From Leucothrix mucor (GTDB lineage Bacteria; Pseudomonadota; Gammaproteobacteria; Thiotrichales; Thiotrichaceae): DNA of 6,560 nt. The stretch is taken from positions 1 through 6,560 of the forward strand of contig DQUJ01000031.1 of the NCBI GenBank assembly GCA_015662325.1, in the 5' to 3' direction. The notes beneath the pieces were generated by a model that saw nothing but the letters and a program-made list of their open reading frames with translations, searched no databases and was not told the origin of the DNA. Positions 1-5,306 of this stretch are shown here, in pieces. Every line of letters begins with the position of its first letter. The stretch's first letter is position 1. The position numbers were made by a program, and so were the translations under genes.

Positions 1-65
1 AGATTAATAATTGTACGATTATATTCTATAACTTCATCTTTAAATTTATCATAGCTATTTTTCAC
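1..65 (-). CDS. Start of an unidentified protein, cut by the window edge
   Basis: Only the first 21 codons are visible, reading V(M)KNSYDKFKDEVIEYNRTII and then N, and the frame remains open to base 1. The GTG at 65-63 is chosen because a strong GGAGG lies seven bases upstream at 77-73. The gene overlaps the end of the rluE-like gene by 11 bases in another frame, which suggests one transcript and translational coupling. The visible peptide is charged and hydrophilic with no signal sequence. There is too little sequence to assign a family. The short plus-strand frame over the same bases has no start inside the window and a poorer composition, so I prefer the minus strand. Confidence 0.5.
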   Translation of the reverse strand, partial: MKNSYDKFKDEVIEYNRTIIN

Positions 66-600
66 TTATCATCCTCCACTCTCCATTTTCCAGCCCATCA
101 ATCGTCCAAGACCCCACCCGATAACGAATCAAGCGTAATGTAGGGTAGCCAATTGCCGCTGTCATTCGTCGAACCTGACGGTTCTTGCCTTCGCTAATGG
201 TTATTTCCAGCCAACTGTCGGGGATGCTTTGTCGAACCCGAACAGGCGGATTTCGTTCCCATAAAAGATAAGGTTCTTCCATTGTTGTTATTTTAGCAGG
301 TTTAGTCATGCCGTCTTTTAGCTCAATTCCTGTCCGTAATTTAATTAAATCAGTCTCTTGTGGCTCGCCTTCTACTTGCACCCAGTATGTTTTACTCATT
401 TTTTTATCGGGGTGGGCGATGCGGTGTTGCAGTTTTCCATCGTCGGTTAATATTAATAAACCTTCACTGTCTTTATCCAACCTGCCTGCGGCGTAGACGT
501 TTTTTTCTTTAATATAATCAGCTAAAGTCGGGCGATTAGCCGCATCGGTAAATTGCGTGAGTACACCGAATGGTTTATTAAAAAGTATTATCTTGGACAT
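55..600 (-). CDS. rluE: RluE-type 23S rRNA pseudouridine synthase
   Basis: A cytoplasmic enzyme of the RsuA/RluB/RluE/RluF family that isomerises a uridine in 23S rRNA to pseudouridine (U2457 in E. coli for RluE). The 181-residue product starts with the family opening ILFNKPFGVLTQFTD. It carries the catalytic motif GRLDKDSEGLLILTDDG at about 39-55, where Asp42 is the expected catalytic aspartate, and the C-terminal motif RQVRRM at 141-146. The phrases ERNPPVRVRQSIPDSWLEI and GYPTLRLIRY are RluE-like rather than RsuA-like. There is no N-terminal S4 domain, as is usual for RluE, and the basic N-terminal extension of E. coli RluE is absent. The ATG at 600 is the first usable start: the upstream frame closes eight codons earlier. 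No good Shine-Dalgarno lies near it; an AGGAG sits about 24 bases upstream, too far away. RluE assignment rests on remembered similarity; another RsuA-family specificity is possible. Confidence 0.9.
   Translation of the reverse strand: MSKIILFNKPFGVLTQFTDAANRPTLADYIKEKNVYAAGRLDKDSEGLLILTDDGKLQHRIAHPDKKMSKTYWVQVEGEPQETDLIKLRTGIELKDGMTKPAKITTMEEPYLLWERNPPVRVRQSIPDSWLEITISEGKNRQVRRMTAAIGYPTLRLIRYRVGSWTIDGLENGEWRMISEK
73..77 (-). promoter_or_regulatory. Ribosome binding site for the GTG-start gene
   Basis: GGAGG on the minus strand, seven bases before the GTG at 65-63. It lies inside the last codons of the rluE-like gene. It is the reason for calling a new gene start here. Confidence 0.5.
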
Positions 601-623
601 AATGTGCAGAGTAACAGTAAACT
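594..623 (+). promoter_or_regulatory. Candidate promoter for the patatin lipoprotein gene
   Basis: TGGACA (594-599) resembles a -35 box and TAAACT (618-623) a weaker -10 box, with an 18-base spacer. Transcription would begin about at the ATG at 630, so the mRNA would be nearly leaderless, which would fit the missing Shine-Dalgarno. The -10 match is only four of six and AT-rich DNA gives such matches by chance. Confidence 0.25.
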
Positions 624-629
624 ACTCCT

Positions 630-2003
630 ATGATTAAATTATCAGTGAAACAATTTATAGTTTTAGCTTGCAGTGTGTTTATGTTATCTGCCTGTGGTAT
701 TACCTCGCCTAAGATGAATAAGCAGTTGAGTGCCGCTCCAGTAGGCGTTAAATCCTTTCCTAAGCGCTCTAAAGACCTCACATTAATACTGACTTTTTCG
801 GGTGGTGGTACGCGTGCGGCAGCACTTTCTTATGGTGTGTTAGAAGAGCTTAGAGATTCAAGAGTAAAAATAAACAATAAAAACAGCCGACTACTAGATG
901 AAATAGATTTGATTTCTTCTGTGTCGGGTGGGAGCTTTACCTCGGCTTATTATGGTTTATTCGGTGATCGTATTTTTAAAGACTTCGAAAGAAAGTTTTT
1001 GAAAAGACGTGTACAAACGGAATTATTAAGACTGTCTTTGTTTAGCCCAAAAGCATGGATACGACTTGCACCTGCCTTATTTGAGCGCAGTGATTTAGCC
1101 GCAGACTACTATCATCGGACTATTTTCAGGAAGAAAACCTTTGCAGATATGCGAGAAGATGCACCCCGCATTGTGATTAACGCAACCGACCTTTCGCTTG
1201 GTCGAGGTTTTGCGTTTACGGATTATCATTTTAGCTGGATCTGTTCGAATTTAAATAGTTTTCCAGTAGGGCGCGCAGTGGCAGCTTCTTCCGCTGTTCC
1301 TGTGGTATTTTCACCGATTGCATTACGTAATTATTCTGGAAAAAACGGTTGCAAATATTCACCACTGGCTCGTTTAAATACAAAAATAGCCGATGGGGAT
1401 ATTACTGAAAAACGTCACAATCAAACGTTATCCATTCAAAAATATAACCAAGGCGAGCAGTATAAATATTTGCATTTGGTGGATGGGGGTGTATCGGATA
1501 ATTTAGGAATACGTGCTTTATTGGATATGGTCGCATTTAATAAAAAGAATATGTGGCAGACATTAAAGGGGTTTAAATTAAGTGAAACCAAACAGTTAGA
1601 CTTTTTAGTTGTGAATGCATCGAGCTTTGCAAACCCGTCTATTCCTAAAAATGCGGTTGCGCCTTCTACGGTTAAAGTCATAGATGCGACCACGACCATT
1701 CAATCAAATCAATACAATGTTGAAACGTTGGAATTATTGCGTAGCCAATTTCCACTGTGGAAAAAACAAGTAAAGCAGGGGCGTTGTAAAGAAAGCCCAT
1801 CTCGTCATTGTGGCGATATTGAATTTAGTATTATTGAAGTAAATTTGGATGATTTAAAAGAGGATGAGCGAGAGGCACTTTTATATGTGCCAACATCGTT
1901 TGAGTTGCCACATGATACGGTTGATAAATTAAAAAAGGCGGGACATGATTTATTGAAACGCTCAGATGAATTTCAAAACTTATTAAAACGTTATAAAGAA
2001 TAG
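630..2003 (+). CDS. Patatin-like phospholipase, predicted lipoprotein
   Basis: Probable serine lipid acyl hydrolase anchored in the cell envelope. Residues 1-22 form a lipoprotein signal: basic MIKLSVKQ, a hydrophobic stretch, then the lipobox LSAC with Cys22 as lipidation site. Gly follows the cysteine, so there is no inner-membrane retention Asp and the outer membrane is likely. The patatin domain begins near residue 51. It has the oxyanion motif SGGGTRAAA (57-65), the nucleophile elbow SVSGGS with Ser99 (first Gly of GxSxG replaced by Ser), and the catalytic-dyad DGG with Asp285 in LVDGGVSDN. The block AVAASSAVPVVFSPI (216-230) is also typical. Four mature-region cysteines (205, 241, 386, 394) could form two disulfides in an oxidising compartment. 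The first ATG is kept because the signal peptide begins there, although no Shine-Dalgarno is visible. It diverges from rluE with a 29-base gap and is followed after 8 bases by the zinc-ribbon gene. The substrate is unknown. Confidence 0.88.
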   Translation: MIKLSVKQFIVLACSVFMLSACGITSPKMNKQLSAAPVGVKSFPKRSKDLTLILTFSGGGTRAAALSYGVLEELRDSRVKINNKNSRLLDEIDLISSVSGGSFTSAYYGLFGDRIFKDFERKFLKRRVQTELLRLSLFSPKAWIRLAPALFERSDLAADYYHRTIFRKKTFADMREDAPRIVINATDLSLGRGFAFTDYHFSWICSNLNSFPVGRAVAASSAVPVVFSPIALRNYSGKNGCKYSPLARLNTKIADGDITEKRHNQTLSIQKYNQGEQYKYLHLVDGGVSDNLGIRALLDMVAFNKKNMWQTLKGFKLSETKQLDFLVVNASSFANPSIPKNAVAPSTVKVIDATTTIQSNQYNVETLELLRSQFPLWKKQVKQGRCKESPSRHCGDIEFSIIEVNLDDLKEDEREALLYVPTSFELPHDTVDKLKKAGHDLLKRSDEFQNLLKRYKE

Positions 2004-2011
2004 TTATTTAA

Positions 2012-2746
2012 ATGGAATTTATAAACCTAATTGGAAAGCGATTATATGGGTGCGCTTCGGCAAAGGATTATACTGATTGGGCTGAGGGCTTACTGCTTGA
2101 TAATGCTGATGAAAATTCTGAGAATGTAGCCATCCTTGCAGGGATTGGCTTAGAGAAAGACCCAGACTCCGAAGAGGCAGAGTTTTATTTTCAAAAATCA
2201 TTAAAAGATTTAGGGCTTACAATTCCTGATAAGCAAACCGCTTTAAATGACTACGCATCTTATCTTTGTAAGCAATTAATAAATAAGGAAATAGAGTCGG
2301 AGACTGCAGTGGAGTTGTTACAGGGTTTGCATTTTTATTCTGACTACGAGCCTATCTATAGTATATGGCATGAAATAAGTGATGATCTATGGGCGATTAA
2401 TAATAACGACCAAGCTTATATAAATACGATAATGACTAAACATAATAAAGATGAGTTTCTTGCTGAAGTCGCTAGACAGTTTATTGTGCTATTGAAATTA
2501 AAACTACCCGATAATTTTTATAAACTCAGTGTTTGTACTGAATGTGGTTATATCGGCGAATCTACAACAAGGGAAAGAAACACGCCGGCTTTTTCCAACG
2601 GCTTTGTGAAAATGTTGCCAGACATGATCTTAAGGCTTTTTCCAGTTGAGCATGTGCGAGAAGCTACCTGTGCTAAATGTTTAAAGCCATTTCCAAAGAC
2701 AATGAGTGATGTTGTTGCAAGAGAGTTTTTTATAAAGAGCCAGTAA
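2012..2746 (+). CDS. Unrecognised helical protein with C-terminal zinc-ribbon-like cysteines
   Basis: I cannot assign a named family to this 244-residue protein. Residues 1-165 look all-helical and acidic (for example WAEGLLLDNADENSENVAIL and ALNDYASYLCKQLINKEIE). This pattern vaguely recalls a common bacterial hypothetical family with a WA..LL..G.....IL.GL opening, but that is recollection only. The C-terminal part has CTEC at 175-178 and CAKC at 220-223, a pair of CxxC knuckles about 41 residues apart that could bind one zinc. There is no signal peptide or membrane span, so the protein is probably cytosolic, unlike the exported product upstream. It starts 8 bases after the patatin stop and is probably cotranscribed. 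The start lacks a Shine-Dalgarno, so it may depend on coupling or re-initiation. The two genes may form a functional pair, but nothing in the sequence proves it. Confidence 0.8.
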   Translation: MEFINLIGKRLYGCASAKDYTDWAEGLLLDNADENSENVAILAGIGLEKDPDSEEAEFYFQKSLKDLGLTIPDKQTALNDYASYLCKQLINKEIESETAVELLQGLHFYSDYEPIYSIWHEISDDLWAINNNDQAYINTIMTKHNKDEFLAEVARQFIVLLKLKLPDNFYKLSVCTECGYIGESTTRERNTPAFSNGFVKMLPDMILRLFPVEHVREATCAKCLKPFPKTMSDVVAREFFIKSQ

Positions 2747-2788
2747 GTTATTAAAAACTAGCAAGTTATTAATACCAGTAAGAATTAA
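2740..2788. repeat. Degenerate triple direct repeat in a convergent gap
   Basis: The unit AGTAAGTTATTAA at 2742-2754 recurs as AGCAAGTTATTAA at 2760-2772 and as the shorter AGTAAGAATTAA at 2777-2788. The spacing is 18 and then 17 bases, and CCAGTAAG is exact at 2740-2747 and 2775-2782. The array spans the stop codons of both convergent genes. It has no dyad symmetry or T-run, so I do not call it a terminator. Local duplication is the simplest explanation. Confidence 0.5.
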
Positions 2789-3060
2789 CCCACTTTACCA
2801 ATCGCACAACTCACTACTGATTTTGCTTTACCTTTCAATGCTTCCAACCCTTCGACAGAACCCTGTTCTGGATAACCCATTGCAAGTAAGGCTTCAACCG
2901 CTGATGCACGTGTCGATTCATCATCAACATCAATGGTTACAATTTGATCTTCGATAGCAATATCGACATCGTTGATCCCCGTGGTTGCTTTCAGTTTTTT
3001 GGTAATGGTATTGGCACAACCGCCACAACGGATGTTTTCTACATTAATGCTGATTTTCAT
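2785..3060 (-). CDS. Small heavy-metal-associated (HMA) domain protein
   Basis: A 91-residue cytosolic protein with a ferredoxin-like HMA fold, as in CopZ/Atx1 metallochaperones and the N-terminal domains of metal-transporting P-type ATPases. The metal site is RCGGC, with Cys12 and Cys15 in the loop after the first strand (MKISINVENI). The strand VTIDVDD and the helix ASAVEALLAMGYP follow in the expected order, ending the domain near residue 65. The usual Met of MxCxxC is replaced by Ile-Arg, so the metal preference may differ from classic Cu(I) chaperones. A tail of about 25 residues follows, with a third cysteine (Cys85 in VVSCAIGKVG) not part of a minimal HMA domain. The start has AAAGGT at 3071-3066, five bases before the ATG. 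No copper ATPase or metal regulator gene is adjacent. The fold is confident; the metal and partner are not. Confidence 0.85.
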   Translation of the reverse strand: MKISINVENIRCGGCANTITKKLKATTGINDVDIAIEDQIVTIDVDDESTRASAVEALLAMGYPEQGSVEGLEALKGKAKSVVSCAIGKVG

Positions 3061-3076
3061 GGCTGACCTTTATGAA

Positions 3077-3106
3077 ATAATAATCGAAATATAATCTAGA
3101 TGTTAA
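3077..3106 (-). promoter_or_regulatory. Candidate promoter for the HMA protein gene
   Basis: On the minus strand TTAACA (3106-3101, five of six to the -35 consensus) and TATTAT (3082-3077, five of six to the -10) are separated by 18 bases. The predicted start of transcription falls at about 3070, next to the ribosome binding site AAAGGT, leaving a very short leader. That is a weakness. A second option lies further upstream: TTGCAC and TATAGA with an 18-base spacer, which would place the 3118-3132 palindrome between its boxes. Confidence 0.35.
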
Positions 3107-3117
3107 TCTATATTAAT

Positions 3118-3132
3118 ACCTATATGATAGGT
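3118..3132. promoter_or_regulatory. Perfect palindrome, candidate operator
   Basis: ACCTAT-ATG-ATAGGT is a perfect 6-bp inverted repeat with a 3-base centre in the divergent control region. TATGAT at 3123-3128 could also serve as a -10 box toward ilvD, so a bound protein would sit on promoter DNA of one or both genes. The site does not match the CueR operator (ACCTTCC arms) as I know it. Which regulator binds, if any, is unknown. Confidence 0.35.
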
Positions 3133-3159
3133 GCAAAACCAGTTAAATCAAGGTTAGAA

Positions 3160-3179
3160 TGCTTTTTTTAAGAAAAGCA
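3160..3179 (+). other. Hairpin in the ilvD leader
   Basis: TGCTTTT (3160-3166) pairs with AAAAGCA (3173-3179) around the loop TTTAAG, giving a 7-bp stem 34 bases before the ilvD start. No T-run follows, so it is not an intrinsic terminator. A TAGAAT at 3155-3160 could be an ilvD -10 box with a poor -35, in which case the stem would straddle the transcription start instead. The stem is AU-rich and weak. Confidence 0.3.
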
Positions 3180-3213
3180 CAAGAAAATATGCAAGATTAA
3201 TCGGAGAATCATT

Positions 3214-5076
3214 ATGTCTAAAACCTTACCAAAATATCGTTCACACACCACCACTCAAGGTCGTAATATGGCGGGTGCTCGTGCGCTTTGGCGTGCTACG
3301 GGAATGAAAGATGATGATTTTAAAAAACCGATCATTGCAATCTCTAATTCATTTACGCAGTTTGTGCCAGGGCATGTGCACCTAAAAGACATGGGTCAGT
3401 TGGTCGCGCGTGAAATTGAAAAAGCAGGTGGTGTCGCAAAAGAATTTAATACCATTGCGGTCGATGACGGTATTGCGATGGGTCATGACGGTATGCTGTA
3501 TAGCTTGCCTTCACGCGAGATTATCTCCGATTCGGTCGAATACATGGTGAATGCACATTGCGCCGATGCGTTGGTGTGTATTTCTAATTGCGACAAAATT
3601 ACACCGGGCATGTTAAATGCGGCATTGCGTTTAAATATCCCTGTTATTTTTGTGTCTGGCGGGCCAATGGAGTCGGGCAAAAGCGTTATCAAGGATGAAG
3701 TTGTGCATCTTGATCTGGTTGATGCGATGGTTTCAGCGGCGGATGAAAGTGTATCTGATGAAGATGTGATGACCATGGAACGCTCGGCGTGCCCAACCTG
3801 TGGTTCGTGTTCGGGCATGTTTACTGCAAACTCGATGAACTGTTTAACCGAAGCGTTGGGCTTGTCTTTGCCGGGTAATGGTTCGATGTTAGCAACCCAT
3901 GCGGATCGCGAAGAACTGTTTTTAGAAGCGGGCAGACAAATTGTAAAGCTCACTAAACGCTATTACGAAGAAGGTGACGAGAGTGCTTTGCCGCGTAATA
4001 TCGCCAATTTTAAAGCCTTTGAAAATGCGATGTGTTTGGATATTACCATGGGCGGTTCAACCAATACGGTACTTCATTTACTCGCGGCGGCACATGAGGC
4101 AGAAGTGGATTTTACGATGGATGATATGGATCGTTTATCCAGAATCGTGCCTAATTTAAGCAAGGTTGCACCTGCAACGCAGTTATTTCATATGGAAGAC
4201 GTGCATCGTGCGGGCGGTGTATTCCGTATTTTGGGCGAACTTGAACGTGCAGGCATGTTGCATACCGATTGTTCTACGGTGCATTCGGCAACCATGGGCG
4301 AAGCATTAGAAACATGGGATATTCGTCGTAACCCCAGTGATGCTGTTAAAACATTCTATCAAGCAGGCCCCGGAAATGTGCCGACACAAACGGCATTTAG
4401 CCAAAGCAAACGTTGGGAATCATTGGATGATGATGTTGTCAATGGTTGTGTTCGCGATTTTGAAAATGCCTATTCAAAAGATGGCGGTTTAGCGGTGTTG
4501 TACGGCAATATCGCCAAAGACGGTTGTATTGTAAAAACAGCAGGTGTGGATGATGATAACCTAGTGTTTTCGGGTAGAGCGCGTTTGTTTGAATCTCAAG
4601 ATACCGCGGTTGAGGCGATATTGGCAGATGAGATTATTGCGGGTGATGTCGTGGTGATTATTTACGAAGGCCCCAAAGGCGGCCCCGGAATGCAAGAAAT
4701 GTTGTATCCCACCAGCTACTTAAAATCAAAAGGTTTAGGTAAAGCCTGTGCCTTGATTACAGACGGACGCTTCTCTGGTGGTACATCGGGCTTGTCCATT
4801 GGGCATTGTTCGCCAGAAGCGGCAGAAGGCGGCGTAATTGGCTTAGTGGAAGAAGGTGATACGATTGATATTGATATTCCTAATAGAAGCATCGGAGTAC
4901 GTTTAAGCGATGCGGAGTTGGATCAACGTCGTACAAAAATGGAAGCGAAAGGTAAAAAGGCTTGGAAAGCAGGGCCTCGTCCGCGCAATGTAACACAAGC
5001 ACTTCGAGCCTATGCAGCAATGGCGACTTCGGCTGCAAAGGGAGCGGTACGGGATGTTTCTCAAGTAGAGAGGTAG
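3214..5076 (+). CDS. ilvD: Dihydroxy-acid dehydratase
   Basis: Converts 2,3-dihydroxy-isovalerate and 2,3-dihydroxy-3-methylvalerate to the 2-keto acids that lead to valine, leucine and isoleucine; IlvD is a cytosolic iron-sulphur enzyme. The 620-residue product is full length against the roughly 616 residues of E. coli IlvD and aligns almost colinearly with it from memory. Visible motifs are [11 protein letters not shown] (84-94; Asp85 a Mg ligand), [12 protein letters not shown] (122-133; Cys126 a cluster ligand, Asp127, and Lys128 as the carboxylated lysine), [18 protein letters not shown] (193-210; Cys199 a cluster ligand) and the C-terminal [15 protein letters not shown] (517-531), which holds the proposed catalytic serine Ser525. 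The NSFTQF stretch without a third early cysteine is like the E. coli [4Fe-4S] form. The start is supported by GGAG at 3203-3206, seven bases before ATG. It is not beside other ilv genes here. A small TTG-start gene follows two bases after its stop. Confidence 0.98.
   Translation: MSKTLPKYRSHTTTQGRNMAGARALWRATGMKDDDFKKPIIAISNSFTQFVPGHVHLKDMGQLVAREIEKAGGVAKEFNTIAVDDGIAMGHDGMLYSLPSREIISDSVEYMVNAHCADALVCISNCDKITPGMLNAALRLNIPVIFVSGGPMESGKSVIKDEVVHLDLVDAMVSAADESVSDEDVMTMERSACPTCGSCSGMFTANSMNCLTEALGLSLPGNGSMLATHADREELFLEAGRQIVKLTKRYYEEGDESALPRNIANFKAFENAMCLDITMGGSTNTVLHLLAAAHEAEVDFTMDDMDRLSRIVPNLSKVAPATQLFHMEDVHRAGGVFRILGELERAGMLHTDCSTVHSATMGEALETWDIRRNPSDAVKTFYQAGPGNVPTQTAFSQSKRWESLDDDVVNGCVRDFENAYSKDGGLAVLYGNIAKDGCIVKTAGVDDDNLVFSGRARLFESQDTAVEAILADEIIAGDVVVIIYEGPKGGPGMQEMLYPTSYLKSKGLGKACALITDGRFSGGTSGLSIGHCSPEAAEGGVIGLVEEGDTIDIDIPNRSIGVRLSDAELDQRRTKMEAKGKKAWKAGPRPRNVTQALRAYAAMATSAAKGAVRDVSQVER
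5067..5073 (+). promoter_or_regulatory. Ribosome binding site for the TTG-start gene
   Basis: AGAGAGG lies in the last codons of ilvD, five bases before the TTG at 5079. Its position fixes the proposed start and implies coupling to ilvD translation. Confidence 0.5.
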
Positions 5077-5078
5077 TT

Positions 5079-5288
5079 TTGTATTGGTCGAAAGCAGATT
5101 TAATTGATGAGTTATTGGAATTATTAATTTCAATCGCTCGTGTATTTAGGAAAGGCTTTTGTGGATGGGATTGTGATGTGTCCGATCTTGGTTGGGTTGA
5201 TTATGTCTTGTTACTGGTTTTCTTTTTTGTTGTGTTCTTGTTGACTAGAAAAGCCATTAATTACTTTTCCAAACCTAAAAAAGACTAA
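5079..5288 (+). CDS. Small single-span membrane protein of unknown function
   Basis: A probable 69-residue protein that I do not recognise. The frame is open from further upstream (an ATG at 4962), but that part overprints the conserved C-terminus of IlvD and reads as low-quality Ser/Cys/Gly-rich sequence, so I reject that start. TTG at 5079 has AGAGAGG five bases upstream and no ATG follows in frame. The product has an amphipathic segment LIDELLELLISIARVF (8-23) and a Cys/Asp/Trp patch FCGWDCDVSDLGW (27-39). A hydrophobic span WVDYVLLLVFFFVVFLL (39-55) is followed by a basic tail, RKAINYF and KPKKD, that should stay in the cytoplasm. The ilvD stop lies two bases before, so the two are probably cotranscribed. 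The biased composition could be chance in AT-rich DNA, but the span, basic tail and ribosome site together argue for a real gene. Confidence 0.55.
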   Translation: MYWSKADLIDELLELLISIARVFRKGFCGWDCDVSDLGWVDYVLLLVFFFVVFLLTRKAINYFSKPKKD

Positions 5289-5305
5289 GTAGTTACTTGG
5301 GTTTG
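5270..5305. terminator. Possible hairpin between convergent genes
   Basis: CAAACCTAA (5270-5278) can pair with TTGGGTTTG (5297-5305) as nine base pairs, one of them G-U in RNA, around an 18-base loop. It spans the end of the small membrane protein gene and the gap before the argA stop, where a bidirectional terminator would be expected. No T-run follows on either strand and the loop is long, so the call is weak. Confidence 0.25.
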
Positions 5306-5306
5306 A

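Noticed and set aside
578..781. Minus-strand frame covering the rluE-patatin gap.
   Set aside because: It overlaps both well-supported genes and would run through the rluE start; the RluE N-terminus at 600 is well matched to the family.
1436..1699. Minus-strand frame inside the patatin gene.
   Set aside because: It is antisense to the catalytic DGG region of a well-supported gene and encodes no recognisable features.
3074..3098. AT-rich stretch that loosely resembles a Fur-type box near the HMA gene start.
   Set aside because: Too few matches to the Fur consensus; similar AT-rich runs are expected by chance in this composition.
3100..3171. A 23-codon frame before ilvD (MLIYINTYMIGAKPVKSRLE and then CFF) containing Leu, Ile and Val codons and ending inside the leader hairpin, resembling an attenuator leader peptide.
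   Set aside because: It has no Shine-Dalgarno, no run of consecutive branched-chain codons, and the hairpin is not followed by a T-run, so a classic ilv attenuator is not supported.
3483..3953. A long open frame on the minus strand inside ilvD (156 codons).
   Set aside because: It lies wholly opposite strongly conserved IlvD motifs and has no sign of its own domains or ribosome site, so it is a shadow frame.
4962..5078. Upstream extension of the small membrane protein frame from the ATG at 4962.
   Set aside because: It overprints the conserved IlvD C-terminus, has low-quality composition, and the Shine-Dalgarno plus TTG at 5079 explains the gene better.
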